Positions 46,403 through 57,958 of a stretch of 64,000 bases of DNA are shown here, piece by piece; within the stretch, counting starts at the first letter, position 1; every line of letters starts with the position of its first letter. Both the position numbers and the translations under genes were made by a program. Under the pieces are notes generated by a model that saw only the letters and a program-made list of their open reading frames with translations, ran no database searches and was not told where the DNA came from. Origin of the DNA: Botrytis cinerea B05.10 (taxonomy: Eukaryota > Ascomycota > Leotiomycetes > Helotiales > Sclerotiniaceae). Where the stretch lies: contig NC_037310.1 in the NCBI RefSeq assembly GCF_000143535.2, positions 620,001 through 684,000 on the forward strand, given 5' to 3'.

Positions 46403-47248
46403 TCAACTGCCAATCAGATTTTTTACCACCCTGTCAATTCCATCACTAGCCGATTTTTGTACTTTCGAAAACCTCATGACACCACAACTCTCACTTTCAA
46501 CATGCTGTACCAACCCACTTAATACACTAAACTCTCTACCACAACTCCGACCCGGACATCTGTACATTCTCTGATCATGAACCGGACTTCCTAAGTGGCT
46601 GTTCAATGCTTGCAGGGTACTGAATCCGCGATTGCACATAGGACATTCGTAGTGGAAGCCATTCCAAGAGCGCTCAGTGGCGATGTTGGTAGAGGAGCTA
46701 TTTTCTATCAGAGGTGTAGTTATTACGTGGTACTTGTCTAGACGACGAATCTCGGCATTGATTCTTTCGCGGTTCGAGCCAGAAGGACAACGGCCGGATT
46801 CGAGATGAATGATCAGAGCTGATACGGTTGGATATTGGTTGGGACAGAAGGGGCATTTCATTGACGATCCCTGGTGGACTTTAGAGTGTTGATGCTGACG
46901 ATGTTAGAACTCAATTTCAGACTGAATATCACCAGGCTCCAAAATTGTGAAAGAGACTTTAACTTTTCAGTAACGACTTACCTGCATCAGATTGTTTTCA
47001 TTCATGAACATTTGTTTGCATGGCTTACAATAACGATGGCCATGTTGAGAGACATGATGATTTTCGCGAGCCACGCTAGACCAGAACCAATAATCACACC
47101 CACTACACTGAAACTCAGGCTCTGCATTGTTGGAAGAGTATCCATCATCAGAGTGTTCGGAAGCAAGATGTGCGGAGCTGTTCATAACGTGCTGGTCGTA
47201 GCTATGTTTGCTATTGAAATAACGGTCGCAAGGCTCACAGTCATACAT
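46403..47248 (-). CDS. C2H2-type zinc-finger protein
   Basis: Exons 47248-46982 and 46894-46403 encode 252 residues. The 87-nt intron has a GTAAGT donor and CGTCAG acceptor and interrupts a finger that splicing restores (CKPCKQMF...LMQHQHSKVH). Six finger-like modules can be traced: CEPCDRYF, CSGCDYWF, CKPCKQMF, CPFCPNQY, CPMCNRGF and CPGRSCGREF. Each has following His or Cys ligands (some ESGRC and ESESC endings give C2HC). Such arrays in fungi often bind nucleic acid, and some relatives are cytosolic. Function is unassigned. The start is the Met directly before the first finger; a longer N-terminus cannot be excluded. Confidence 0.85.
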
Positions 47249-48641
47249 TCTGAGTACAACCGAGATGAAATGAGTGGAGGACAGGAATGCGCGCGTTTCG
47301 GTCCTCTAGCAAGTGAAGAGTCTTGGAAAATCGAGAGATGTGAGAAGGAACGTAGAGGTTCAAACGAATGTAGAGCTTCAAATGAATGTAGAGCTTCGAA
47401 TGTAGAAGATACCACAAAGAAGTGACTGGTATTAATTAGTTAAAAGAGGAAACAAAGAAGTGACTGGTATCAATTAGTTAAAAGAGGAAACAACGAACCA
47501 CAGATGGAAAGAATTACCAAGCAGATAATCAAATATCAGCCTTTACCGCCTAGAAGTAACCTGTACACTTTCACAAACGGAATTCGAATACTCGTTTTCG
47601 GTTGGACGCTGATTATATGAGCCTGACGTTAAATGGCGAAGCGGTAGGCGGATACTCGCATCTGCACCTAGCCAGCGGGAATAGGTAAGCGACTTGCATT
47701 GGCTCCAAAATTTCTGCTACAAGCCCACTCACTGGCTTACAACTATGAAGAGAAAACACACTGAGCGCTGCAACCTTCTCAACCTCTCGACAAGGCAAGT
47801 TTACTCTACAAATCGTCGGATTGCCGGCGACCAACCTGCAGTGACGACTTAGCGTGCAATGTAATAATACAAAGACGCAAATAATCTCCTAAATACCGAT
47901 TACCGACCATCTGGCATGTTTAGTTTCCAAATCACAAAAGATCCGAGTCGAACAAATACTATTCATCCTCCATGGTCAACAGCCCCAATATCTAATGCCA
48001 ACATATCATTTGGGCCACATAACCATATAATCTAACATGGCATAGACCCTTAGGTTCCGTACGCCATACAAGACTCCTGCCCAAAAACCTCTGCACAATG
48101 ACTTACTCGCAGGCTCTAAAACATCCATCCTCTAAACACGCCCCTCCTTACCCGGAATACAACACTGTAGCCCGCAACACATAAAACAAGGAACAGTAAC
48201 AATAGTATCACCAAAATCCTTGTATAATATCTATACTATAGAATTACAGTTTACTTGAACCCCTTTCCCTTCCCGTTTCCATTTCCATTTCCATTCCACC
48301 CAGCCCTTTCCTAATTCCATTCAGTCCCGTCCAGCCATTCCCTCCTCCTGAATCGCGTTCTCAGAATGCAATTTTTTTTAAAGTTCAGCATTTTTTCAGA
48401 TCTAAAGCATACACGCTCATGCACGCCCACGCTATCAATAACATTTCCATGTATAGCAATCACTGCTCTTTCCGCTCTCCATTCACCCGCGCCCCGAACA
48501 AAACAGACGTAAAAGAAAATGGAATCACACGCATCAGCAATAAATATCTCAAATAGGTAATTAAAGAGCTTGCATGCAATTTTAAGCATTCTAGGTAATA
48601 GAAAGAAGAATAGAGAAATAAGAACACCAAAGAAAAAAAAT
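47249..48641. other. Intergenic with two short tandem duplications
   Basis: The stretch lies upstream of the C2H2 gene and downstream of the Sac1 gene. A 15-bp tandem GAATGTAGAGCTTC(A/G) lies at about 47367-47401. A 38-bp duplication of the segment with AGTGACTGGTATTAATTAGT lies at about 47422-47495 (two copies, one C/T difference). No gene is visible. Confidence 0.6.
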
Positions 48642-50909
48642 CTACTCGATTCTCTTTTTTCCTTCCTCCGCATTCGCGTAACGAGCTGTGCTTAATCCAC
48701 GCTCGTGCTTAGTTGTTACTAGTCCACCGACTAATTTATCTTTGCGTGCGTTGCTTATTGCTTCGTTATAGCCTTCTGTTGCCCAAGGGCGTGGGTTGAG
48801 CTTGGGCCAGTTGACCTGTAGAGAAAGTGTGAGTAGAAATGTTTAAGGGAAATAAGAAGATGAAGAAGTGTAATATCATTGGTGTGGGAAAAGGAGAATT
48901 GAAAAACGGGAGAGGAACATACATATAGCATTCCGTTGCCAAAAACGAAATTAGCACACCATGCTCCTACTACTAACCAAACCAAAACCCAAATTCTCAA
49001 CGGTAATACAGCGGCATTAGGTAGACGAGGGGTGAAGAGGCCAACAAAGACGAAGAAAATGCTGAAGGCGAGGATGTAAGGGATGCTTTGAATGAGTAAT
49101 GGTCTCCTATCCGCAGTAATAAGATGCGAGCCAATATTTGCATTGCTAGGAAGATAATAGCCTAGGAATAGATCAAATGAATCCTGCTTAGGTCCATCTA
49201 GGAAGTTGTTTCTCACGTAACGCGTGATAGAATTTTGGAGATCTTGAAGAGCACCAGCTTTAGTCCTCACGCCTGTCCTTGTGAAGTCTGTTTTGAGGGC
49301 GCCTGTTCCAGAATAGGATTTGGAGACGACATCAGCGTTGTCGGCCCAAAGCTTACGGAAAAGGACTTCAAACTCGGGATCGGCAGTTGTAAAGTTCTCA
49401 CCACGAGTGAGAACACCAAGATCCGTCAACTGGCGATTGAGAGTCCAGCGGCCAAGCATACTTTGGACAACGTTTGTTCTGTCAAGGCAGTCCATGCAAT
49501 TTGTGCGGACAACACTAGTCTGATGATTGCGAACTTCGAGACGACCGTCGATATCAGCTGGCATATCAATTCCACGGAAATACTGTTGTGCTTCAAGGGC
49601 AGAGTTAAGTTGGTCAAGGAGTAATTGTGCTCGGTGCCATTTCAACCCTTTGGTTTCGTTGTGGAAATCGAAGTATACGTAGTGCAGTCTGTCCATCTCT
49701 TGTCTCTTTCCACTAGGCTCAACAACCCGGAATTTCTCATCTGTAATTTGATCACTCTGTCTGCTTTCAGTTGGCGCCGAAACCAAAATCTTTACCATCT
49801 GTTCATATGCTTCTTTTACCCGCTGCTCACGCCCCTTCTGGTTTACCAAATTTACCAAATAATTATCACCATAAATTCGGATCTGCTCGTCGAAATGCGC
49901 TCTAGCGGCAGGAACGGCGCTCTCTATTCCTCGAATCTGAAGTTTCGGTGTATAATGTAAAGTGTTGACTTCTGCCCAAAATACCGGGACACTTCCTCTG
50001 GTTTGTACATATGACAATATCTGCATCTCCTTGTCGCCTGATGCTCCAACTTTGCCATTCTGCATTCCAGCACCTCCGGCAAATCCACCAAGCCCACTGG
50101 TATTGTCATTCAAAATGATAACTTGTTCCGTCTCATTGAAATTCGAAACATGCCCGTCCTCGTCTACACCACGAGAAAAGTATCTAGTTCCAGCTCGGTA
50201 TCTGGATCTTCGAGTAATCAAGATAAATGTCAATGGGGTAGACTTGACTTTAGTGTTAACAATCTCAAACATTCCAAACATAACTGGCAAGATATACGGA
50301 TCCACCGCTGGCTGTTGTCCATGTTGGTGTCGAGATCCTGATGTTCGGAAATCTATTAAATCTGATTGTATGAACTTATTCCAAAAGAATCGGTCGTCTG
50401 CTCGCTTCCATAGAGGAGCTGATGTGTCGAGCTGCGATTGCCTCTGAAAAGTGTTGGTAATATCGGAAGAGTATGAGAAGTACATCGGTGCAGACTTGAT
50501 GAAGATCTTAAGAAGGTTTAGGTAGGTGTCTTCGTCTTGGTCTCGAAGCGCTCGTTCTCGTAGAGGTAGGAATTCGGTTGTGATAATTTTAAATACCATA
50601 TGCCCCTTCAGTCTTCCAATAGGTTGTGCCTTTGTAATTACAACAATGTACTTATCTAGGAAGAAATCAGTTCCAACTCCTGTGTAATGTGATATTGTAA
50701 ATACCCAGTCGTAGCTTGATCATGCCCAAGATGCCAGCAATACTGGAGACACGCTTTCCTCCCAAGAGTGCTCCATCATTTAGTCGTATATCTCCTGTTG
50801 GTCGATCAACTACAAGTGTTGGTGCCGAGGGTGAAGATGGTGATGTGAATGCGTAATGCGATGTTGAGGCATGGACGTTGATATCCCTAAAGGGCAAAGA
50901 ACTAGCCAT
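48642..50909 (-). CDS. SAC1: Sac1-type phosphoinositide phosphatase
   Basis: Exons 50909-50705, 50655-48923 and 48815-48642 encode 703 residues. The Sac domain spans roughly residues 60-540. The catalytic P-loop is RTNCMDCLDRTNVVQS with Cys455 and Arg461 (C-x5-R-T). Family sequences KYIVVITKAQPIGRLKGH and KWHRAQLLLDQL are also present. Two hydrophobic segments near 580-605 and 610-640 form the C-terminal ER/Golgi membrane anchor. They are followed by the typical VNWPKLNPRPW and a basic tail. The enzyme dephosphorylates PI4P and other phosphoinositides at the ER. The start at MASSLPFRD follows the family pattern better than an upstream in-frame Met. The gene is divergent from the Rab5-like gene. 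Confidence 0.96.
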
Positions 50910-51662
50910 TTTGACAGATCTATCCTGCAGATAGTGTGTATCGTAGAGGAGATGGCAGTTCCTATGTTGTCTGATTCTCACCAACAATTTCCTCTGCTGG
51001 CGGGTACGATCTGATCTACAATCCAGTCAAGCTTGATATAGCTGTTCTCTAACTCGAAGCTTGGAGCCTCGCAATGTCTAAAATTAACACTTGGTGGATA
51101 TACCCTAGAAGCACCCCCCTGTTATTACTAATCTCGTCCCTCTCTGTCTGTTCCAGATCAATATCTAAAGTTTCAAAGTACGGGGCGTAGAATTCTTCGT
51201 GATATTCACAATCGCTGGAAATGATTAAAACAGATATAAAAAGGAGTAACTTGAGACACATTCATTAGAACTACTATATTCATTAATATCATTCCCCCGT
51301 ACCCAGGTAGCATGGAAGAATCAGCTCCAGTTTTGACAACGACCTACTGATTCAGATACAGTGTGGATTTAGCATTTGATGATGAGCTTTTGATAGGCCG
51401 ACGCTCAAAGCGCATCTGAGCAACGCGCCACGTGATCATGATTGTGCCAGTAATCGAAGCGATTAAGGATCGTCGTCACTTTCCAGGTTGCGCTGTTTCT
51501 CAAGATCAAGCAAGATAACATTTAACTTTACCTCCACCATTTCCGCCTTCCTCCTACGAATTAAAGCCGCCCAAGTGCTACACGAGCATACACAACTTGC
51601 CCAACGACATACCCCATTCCATTAAATCTCATTCACAACCACAATCACATTCACGTTTCAAC
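50910..51662. promoter_or_regulatory. Shared divergent promoter, Sac1 / Rab5-like
   Basis: 753 bases separate two divergently transcribed membrane-traffic genes. A GCGCCACGTGATCATG stretch near 51425 contains a CACGTG E-box. A short minus-strand frame at 51049-51261 begins with a hydrophobic segment but is unsupported. Near the Rab start there is C/A-rich leader sequence, as usual for fungal 5' UTRs. Confidence 0.5.
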
Positions 51663-52657
51663 ATGGCTGCTCGAGGTCCACCAGGTTCCCGTGCTGGAAA
51701 CTCACGATTTGCGCAGTTTAAATTGGTGTTACTTGGTAGGTGGTTTCCATGAGTTTCTGATATCCACATGAAATCAGTTGCTAATCTTTCATGATAGGGG
51801 AGTCTGCCGTTGGAAAGGTATGAGCTATCGTGTGCCGGTTGGGTTTATTCTAAATGCTAATATTCGGCATAGAGTTCATTGGTTTTACGATTTGTCAAGG
51901 TATTTATCATCACTTCCAAGCAATGACATTGTTTTGAGCTGACATTGCAAACCAGGATCAATTCGATGATTGTGAGTAGCCTTCCAACAACTCTCGTTCT
52001 TACATCGAAAGCCTGGATACGATTCAAACAGGGAGTTCCGGATGAACAAAGACCACACCGCTGACCATACGACAGACCGCGAGAGTACTATTGGCGCTGC
52101 ATTTTTAACTCAAACCATCTCCCTCGACGAAAACACCACAGTCAAATTCGAGATATGGGATACCGCAGGACAGGAGAGATACAAGTCGCTAGCGCCCATG
52201 TATTATCGAAATGCCAACTGTGCTGTTGTTGTTTATGATATCACACAAGCTGTACGCCTCTCTGACTGAAAATTGGAAAGTACTTCGCTAACAAGTGTGA
52301 TAGGCCTCATTGGATAAAGCCAAATCTTGGGTGAAAGAACTTCAACGACAAGCAAACGAAAACATCATCATTGCCTTGGCCGGAAACAAGCTCGATTTAG
52401 TTACGGAGCAACCGGATAAACGTGCTATTACTACTGAAGACGCTTCGAATTATGCCAAAGAAGCCGGTTTACTATTTTTCGAAACTTCCGCTAAGACATC
52501 TGAGAACGTAAGGGAATTGTTCACGGCAATTGCAAAGAAATTACCATTGGATCAAGCCGGCCCAAGAAATCCAAGAGCTGGTGGTCCAAGGGGAACGGGT
52601 GTTGATCTTAGGCCCGAAGCGCCAGGAACACAAGCAGGCCCAGGATGTGCTTGTTAA
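51663..52657 (+). CDS. Rab5/Vps21/Ypt5-type small GTPase
   Basis: Six exons encode 221 residues: 51663-51735, 51798-51817, 51873-51899, 51956-51971, 52076-52251 and 52304-52657. The nucleotide-binding boxes are all present: GESAVGKS (residues 25-32), [10 protein letters not shown] effector switch, [15 protein letters not shown] and ETSAK. The C-terminal GCAC gives two cysteines for geranylgeranylation. The effector sequence and [15 protein letters not shown] are typical of the Rab5 subfamily, which controls early endosome fusion. Exons 2-4 are only 20, 27 and 16 nt. The 104-nt intron 4 was set at the second acceptor (GACAG, 52075), because the earlier one loses the DQFDDYRESTIG motif. That choice leaves 51 bases of frame-open intron unused. 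Confidence 0.95.
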
Positions 52658-53284
52658 AGAAACTCTGTGATGAATATGTGGTGGAGCATGGGACATATTG
52701 GGTGGAATGAACCTTTGATACCAAGAATGAGCTATTGTCGGGACTTTCCACAAATAGTGTTCCTTTTCGAACAAGATTGCTTGGTTGAGGGCAGCATACA
52801 TGTGGCCACTTCAACATTTACGAAAGCAATCGTTTTTTAATACCTTGATGTCTCTAAATTCTCGTAGGAAGGGGTTTGATGTGCAGCAGATTTCTGCTTG
52901 CCAGGCGTGAGGGTTTTCCTTGTTTTTTTCCTTTTGATGAACTAGTTCTTCGGCATTTGGGATGTACGATATGCAATAGAACCATGCATTTAAAACAATA
53001 TTTTTTTCATTGCACAAGAATATGTGCTTAAAGATTGATCACCCATAGGAACTGTTTCAATACTCATAAATCAATTTTTTGGACAATATTTCGTAGCCTT
53101 GCACATTTGGCTAATGTGAATTCCAACCCTGGGAGTTTCTACATCATCAGCCAAAAAGTGGTGTGGTCCGAGCTTCTGTAAACTTGAAAGTGTTTTTATC
53201 TCGAATTGTGTAATTGGCAGAAGAGGACGCGCAGTTTTAACATCACCAACCTCAATAATAACTTATCGCTCCACGCAGCCTGTC
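52658..53284. other. Intergenic between Rab5-like and Mic60 genes
   Basis: The stretch holds the 3' end of the GTPase gene and the promoter of the Mic60 gene, both on the plus strand. T runs near 52921-52935 and 53002-53008. No further gene is seen. Confidence 0.6.
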
Positions 53285-55426
53285 ATGCTGCGAGTTGGTC
53301 TTCGATCTTCGAGGGCGTTGGGTCTCAGATCCAACGTCGTCAGTCCTGGACGTCAATGGAGAGCACAAAATAGCCGGGTGATTTCGGATACTATGGTATG
53401 AAGCTTCAAGATATCCTCTCTCGAACAATTAAGTAGCGATATGAATGCTGATAGTTTTTGCAACTCTAGAGAAGTTATGCCGATAAACCAAGTATAACAG
53501 ACTCGAGATCTCCAGTACTTCCAGGATCTGCCAGCGCGGCTACATCTGAACCATTACCACCTGGAGCAGTAGTAACACCAAATACCGCCCCAACTCCAGC
53601 AGCTCCAACTTCTACCACAATTCCTGCGGAAAATGTCCCTCTTACTCCCCCGCCTCCAGGAGTCAAGTCACCAGGGCCTCCCCCTCCATCTTCCATCCCA
53701 CCACCTCCCGCACCAAAGCCAAAGAGACGTTTCTTCCGCAAGTTCTTCACAACATTATTTTTATTAACTACATTGGGCTTCGGTGGAGGAGTTTACTATT
53801 CTCGAATCAATGATAATTTCCATGACTTCTTTACCGAATATGTACCTTTCGGAGAAGAAGCGGTCCTTTACTTCGAGGAACAAGAATTTAGAAAACGTTT
53901 CCCTTCGATCGCAAATCGAGCTCCAAGACCTCCTAGAGATACCGGCGAACAGGTCAAAATCCCAAGCCAAAGTGGCGTATCATGGAGGGTTGCCAACGAG
54001 AACAAGGAATCTACTGGACGTCACACTAGCTCGGCGAAGGACAAGGCGAAGCCATCGGAAGCTGTTCAAACACCACACGACTCAAAGCCAGCCGATAGAG
54101 TCAAGGCCGTTGAGCAAGTTAAGAGTGAAAATGCACCAGTAAAGAGCTCTCCAGCTGCTGCTCCCGCCACTTCAGAGTCCAAGTCAAGCAATGTTCAAAG
54201 GGATCCAGAAGTCAATGAGCCATCTAGAGCATACAAGAAAATTGAGCGAATTGACCCAATCAACATCCCCAATGGAAACGAGCCTGTAGTTCAAGAATTA
54301 GTTAAGATTATGAATGATATCATTGCAGTCGTCAATGCCGACAATGCAAATGCTAGATTTACATCTACTATGGACAAGGCCAAGTCGGAATTGAACAGAG
54401 TTGGAGGCAAGATCTTGGCTATGAAGGAGGCAGCATTGAAGGAAGCTGACGAGAAGATTAAGTCTCACGATGGAGAGTTCGATCGTGCTGCTATGCAACT
54501 CATGCAAAACTTCAAGAACCAACAAGCAGAGCAGGAAATTCAGTACAGGGCTGAGTACGAAGCCGAGCGCAAGAGAATTCACGAGAACTACGAGAAGAAG
54601 CTTAAGTCTGAGCTCGATCGCGCAAATGAGGTCAATGAGCAAAAGCTCAAGAATCTTTTGACAGAACAAGCAGTTGAACTCAAGCGTGCATTCTTGGCTG
54701 ATGTCAGAAACCGCGTGGAGGAAGAACGTGAAGGCCGCCTCGGAAAGCTTTCCGAGTTGACTAACACCGTCAATGATCTCGAGAAGCTTACCGGTGACTT
54801 CAATTCTGTTGTTGACGCAAACCTCAAGACTCAACATCTTCATGTTGCAGTTGAAGCCGTTCGCGCTAATCTCGAAAAGTCTCAAATTCCCCGTCCTTTC
54901 ACCAGAGAACTTGCTGCCCTTAAGGAAATTGCATCTGATGATCCAGTTGTCAACGCAGCGATTGCATCCATCAACCCAGTCGCTTATCAAAAGGGTGTTC
55001 CAAGCTCAGCTGCCCTCATTGATCGTTTCCGTCGTGTTGCATCTGAAGTCCGCAAGGCTTCTTTGTTACCTGAAGAGGCTGGTGTCGCTAGTCATGCTTC
55101 AAGTTACGTACTAAGCAAGCTTCTGTTCAAGAAGAAGGGTTTGGCTACTGGTGATGATGTCGAAAGTATCTTGACTAGAACGGAGACATTCCTTGAGGAG
55201 GGCGATTTGGATGGTGCAGCTAGAGAAATGAACGGATTAAAGGGGTGGGCAAAGACTTTGAGTAAGGATTGGTTGGGTGAGGTTAGAAAGGTCCTCGAGG
55301 TTCAGCAGGCACTTGACGTAAGTTCTACTTTCAATTTATCCTTCACACTCACTTAGTATTTTAATTACTAACTATTCCCAGGTAATTGCAACCGAAGCAA
55401 GATTACAAAGTTTGAGAGTTGAATAG
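53285..55426 (+). CDS. MIC60: MICOS subunit Mic60/mitofilin
   Basis: Exons 53285-53395, 53470-55317 and 55382-55426 encode 667 residues. The N-terminus MLRVGLRSSRALGLRSN is a basic amphipathic mitochondrial presequence. A Pro-rich stretch (PPPPGVKSPGPPPPSS) precedes KRRFFRKFF and one membrane segment (about 128-147, ending GFGGGVYYS with the family glycines). A long coiled-coil follows (about 250-400). The conserved C-terminal mitofilin domain has IPRPFTRELAALKEIA, INPVAYQKGVPSSAALIDRF and a GDLDGAAREMNGLKGW sequence characteristic of the family. It shapes cristae junctions in the inner membrane. The final 15-codon exon ends ARLQSLRVE. Confidence 0.95.
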
Positions 55427-56325
55427 AGCAATAACAAAATTCTTTCCTGTACAATTCTACATGAAGTTCAATAGTTGTGAGAAAGGACGATGACCACGTG
55501 TTGGTGGAGAGATCTGTCAGTCATTAATTTTGACTGTTTGTAGAAGTACGGATAGTAAAATTAGAATACATGTACTTTATTACTGCTGATATTATAATGG
55601 CGAGATGATTTAGTGCCCCTGCGGTGGAGTCCGAGTTTATAAACCATGAAATAGTGTGAAGTCGAGGTCATCAAGGTGGAAGTAGCAGCGAGTGCTGGTG
55701 TGACTGGACGTTTGAACATATACATCAAACTTTTTGGGTATACTCGGATATGGTTCGGATGATGTCTTTCGATTTTAAACGACTGTAAAACACAGACATT
55801 CATTTCCTTGATCACATATTACCATTTCTATTCCAACATTTACCTCGCACCTGCAACCCCCCATACTAGTAAGCAAACTCCTAACCCTTCGCATCATTGA
55901 AAAGTGCAGCATAGACGGATTGTTACAGTGACTTTTTGGAGGACAAAGTGTCGGGGAGGGACCTCCTCGGCTATTGATATCGTGGCTATTGATACCGTGT
56001 TCACAGACACAGTCTTGAGTGGTGTCCTGGTGAAGTTGGGTCACTTCTGGGTTACAATTTGTCGGCTCTGCAGTTTTGGGGCTAAGAATACGGAGCGTTT
56101 GTGTACTTCTTTTGATGCGGATAGGAAGAGCTTCGAGAACGATATTCTCATCCGTGATGGAGTAAATATCGATTACTATGATAAACTCGGCGGAATGTAT
56201 TCTGATTGGTTGACTTCGTGACCGTGTGTGATACTTCATCATTTATATCTTTTCTTAATTAAGGATGCTCCATCTTCCGATCTAGCCCTTACTCCGAATG
56301 GCCAGATGTTTTGAGAACCCTAGAC
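55427..56325. other. Intergenic, weak open frames only
   Basis: The stretch lies downstream of the Mic60 gene and downstream of the minus-strand F-box gene. Overlapping frames at 55775-56242 (-) and 55904-56221 (+) are similar in length and show no motif. Simple sequence near 55975-56000 (GCTATTGATA twice). Confidence 0.55.
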
Positions 56326-57165
56326 CTATCTCTCACAAGTCTCGAAACCTTCATCTTGCATCATCTTCAAATATGCATCTTCGTTGGCCGCTTCCTTCTC
56401 AAATCCCTCGCTTTTGAAGATTCTGTGATGTCCATGTACATCTCTACATTCTTCACAATCGTCTGCACAGCAACTACACCCCTGCTCCACCAATACCTTG
56501 ATTCTCCTGCGACGCTCCTTCGACCTTTCCCCTGCAGTGCTCTCCTCTCTCCAATCGAACATAAATTCATGATTGTAAAGAGGCCCATCCACAGCCACGA
56601 ATATACATTTATACATAGCCTGGTACATGTAATCATACGCCAAACCCATTCTAATACCTTCTTTTTTCTCAACCTTTACGTCCCAGAAGCAAAGCCACTG
56701 GTTATCACACCTCGTGTAATTAATCAACATTTCTTCAAGTGGGGGCTGACACAGTAGCATTTTGCGCCAGCTGGCATCAGATCTCTTATAAGCCATTGTA
56801 ACGCGGGGTGAAGAACCCCATTCCAACTTATCAAAAACTTCATGGCCTACTTGAATCCATGGTTCTTCTTCCATCGTATTGAACCAAGCTGGGAATTTCT
56901 CAACCAGTAGAGGATTGAGCGTAAACTCTGCATTTGGGGCAGAGCTTTTGAAGAAAAGACACTCTTGGAGATGGGGGGATGTTTGAATTAATTCGGCCCA
57001 TTGTTTGGAAACGCGTTGGGAGAAGAGGAGAGTTTTGGCATCGAGATGCGAGAGGATCTTGGTGAGTATTTCAGGGACGTAGAGGGGATTGAGACTTTGG
57101 GTGGACATCTGGATGCTTGGGATTTGTGTACTGACTGTTGGTTCGCCGGTGCTGTATCTGATCAA
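56326..57165 (-). CDS. F-box protein
   Basis: A single exon encodes 279 residues. An N-terminal F-box is seen at about residues 26-65: VPEILTKILSHLDAKTLLFS followed by QRVSKQWAELIQTSPHLQE, with the usual Leu-Pro-like start, Leu/Ile pairs and the trailing WAELI and LQ-LFF pattern. The remaining region has Trp-rich patches (EEPWIQVGHEVFDKLEWGSS, NQWLCFWDVKVE). It ends with a Cys cluster, CSCCADDCEEC, that could bind metal. Such fungal proteins act as adaptors of SCF ubiquitin ligases. The target is unknown. The second Met at 57108 (MSTQSLNPLYVPE) may be the true start, since fungal relatives often begin just before the F-box. Confidence 0.85.
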   Translation of the reverse strand: MIRYSTGEPTVSTQIPSIQMSTQSLNPLYVPEILTKILSHLDAKTLLFSQRVSKQWAELIQTSPHLQECLFFKSSAPNAEFTLNPLLVEKFPAWFNTMEEEPWIQVGHEVFDKLEWGSSPRVTMAYKRSDASWRKMLLCQPPLEEMLINYTRCDNQWLCFWDVKVEKKEGIRMGLAYDYMYQAMYKCIFVAVDGPLYNHEFMFDWREESTAGERSKERRRRIKVLVEQGCSCCADDCEECRDVHGHHRIFKSEGFEKEAANEDAYLKMMQDEGFETCER

Positions 57166-57958
57166 GAATTGCTATATCTGGTATTTCCATGCAAAGATGC
57201 TGGACATGAGAGCGATGAGTTCGAGTAGTTGGGTGCAGAAGGGAATATCACGTGGCCGTTTGTGGAGCTCAGCCATAGAACAAGGAGTAAGTGGCGCAGT
57301 CAGTCGAAGTGGCAATACCTATAACCGAAATGTCTTGCTAGCCATCTCTGAACTTATTCATCTGCCTGTGCAAATCTATCAATACCCTTAGCATGCCAGA
57401 AGAACCGTAGAATTCGGTCGAGCTCTCTGTCGTACAGTTTAGTTCTCTTGATGTACGAGGTCTACCCTTTTACGCCCGGTACGTACCCACCCGTCTGCAC
57501 GCACTCGAAGCTATCATCACCACTCACCCTAACGTCGCTCCAGTATACGGTTTTGTGGTTTCATAGGGATGTGACTGTGTCGGGAATGTGAATCACTTGT
57601 TACTATTAGATTTTGGAAGCTCTGATTCGATTTCAATGCTCAACTATACGTTGTGTGTTGAAGTTACATAAGGTTTCCTGGATCCGAAACATGTGAGTCA
57701 GGCCGATGAGATCGACATCGGAAAGCGGCAACCGAAGCTTGAGGGGGTCTGTTGGCTCTTGGTATTTTCTACTCCGTACTCATACATGTCAACTATTTAA
57801 CGAGTGCATCCTCTGTTGAATTTAATGCCATCAAAATCAGGTTCAGTACTGTAATAGCTTTAATTATTTTTTTTGTTCCTTTGTTTTGAAAATAAATCTA
57901 TCAATTTATTCATTTAAAAATCGATTGTTCATCCGAATCACTGAGGCGAAAAGGAAAA
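57166..57958. promoter_or_regulatory. Divergent intergenic region, F-box / ABC-F
   Basis: About 790 bases between two divergent genes. The TTATTTTTTTTG stretch near 57862 and the AT-rich sequence up to 57958 fit the promoter of the ABC-F gene. No gene is visible. Confidence 0.5.

Noticed and set aside
54298..54990. 230-codon minus-strand frame with hydrophobic segments
   Set aside because: Complement of the Mic60 coiled-coil; hydrophobicity arises from antisense of charged codons.
55775..56242. 155-codon minus-strand frame
   Set aside because: Plausible length, but no motif, no homologous feel, and a similar-length frame on the opposite strand.
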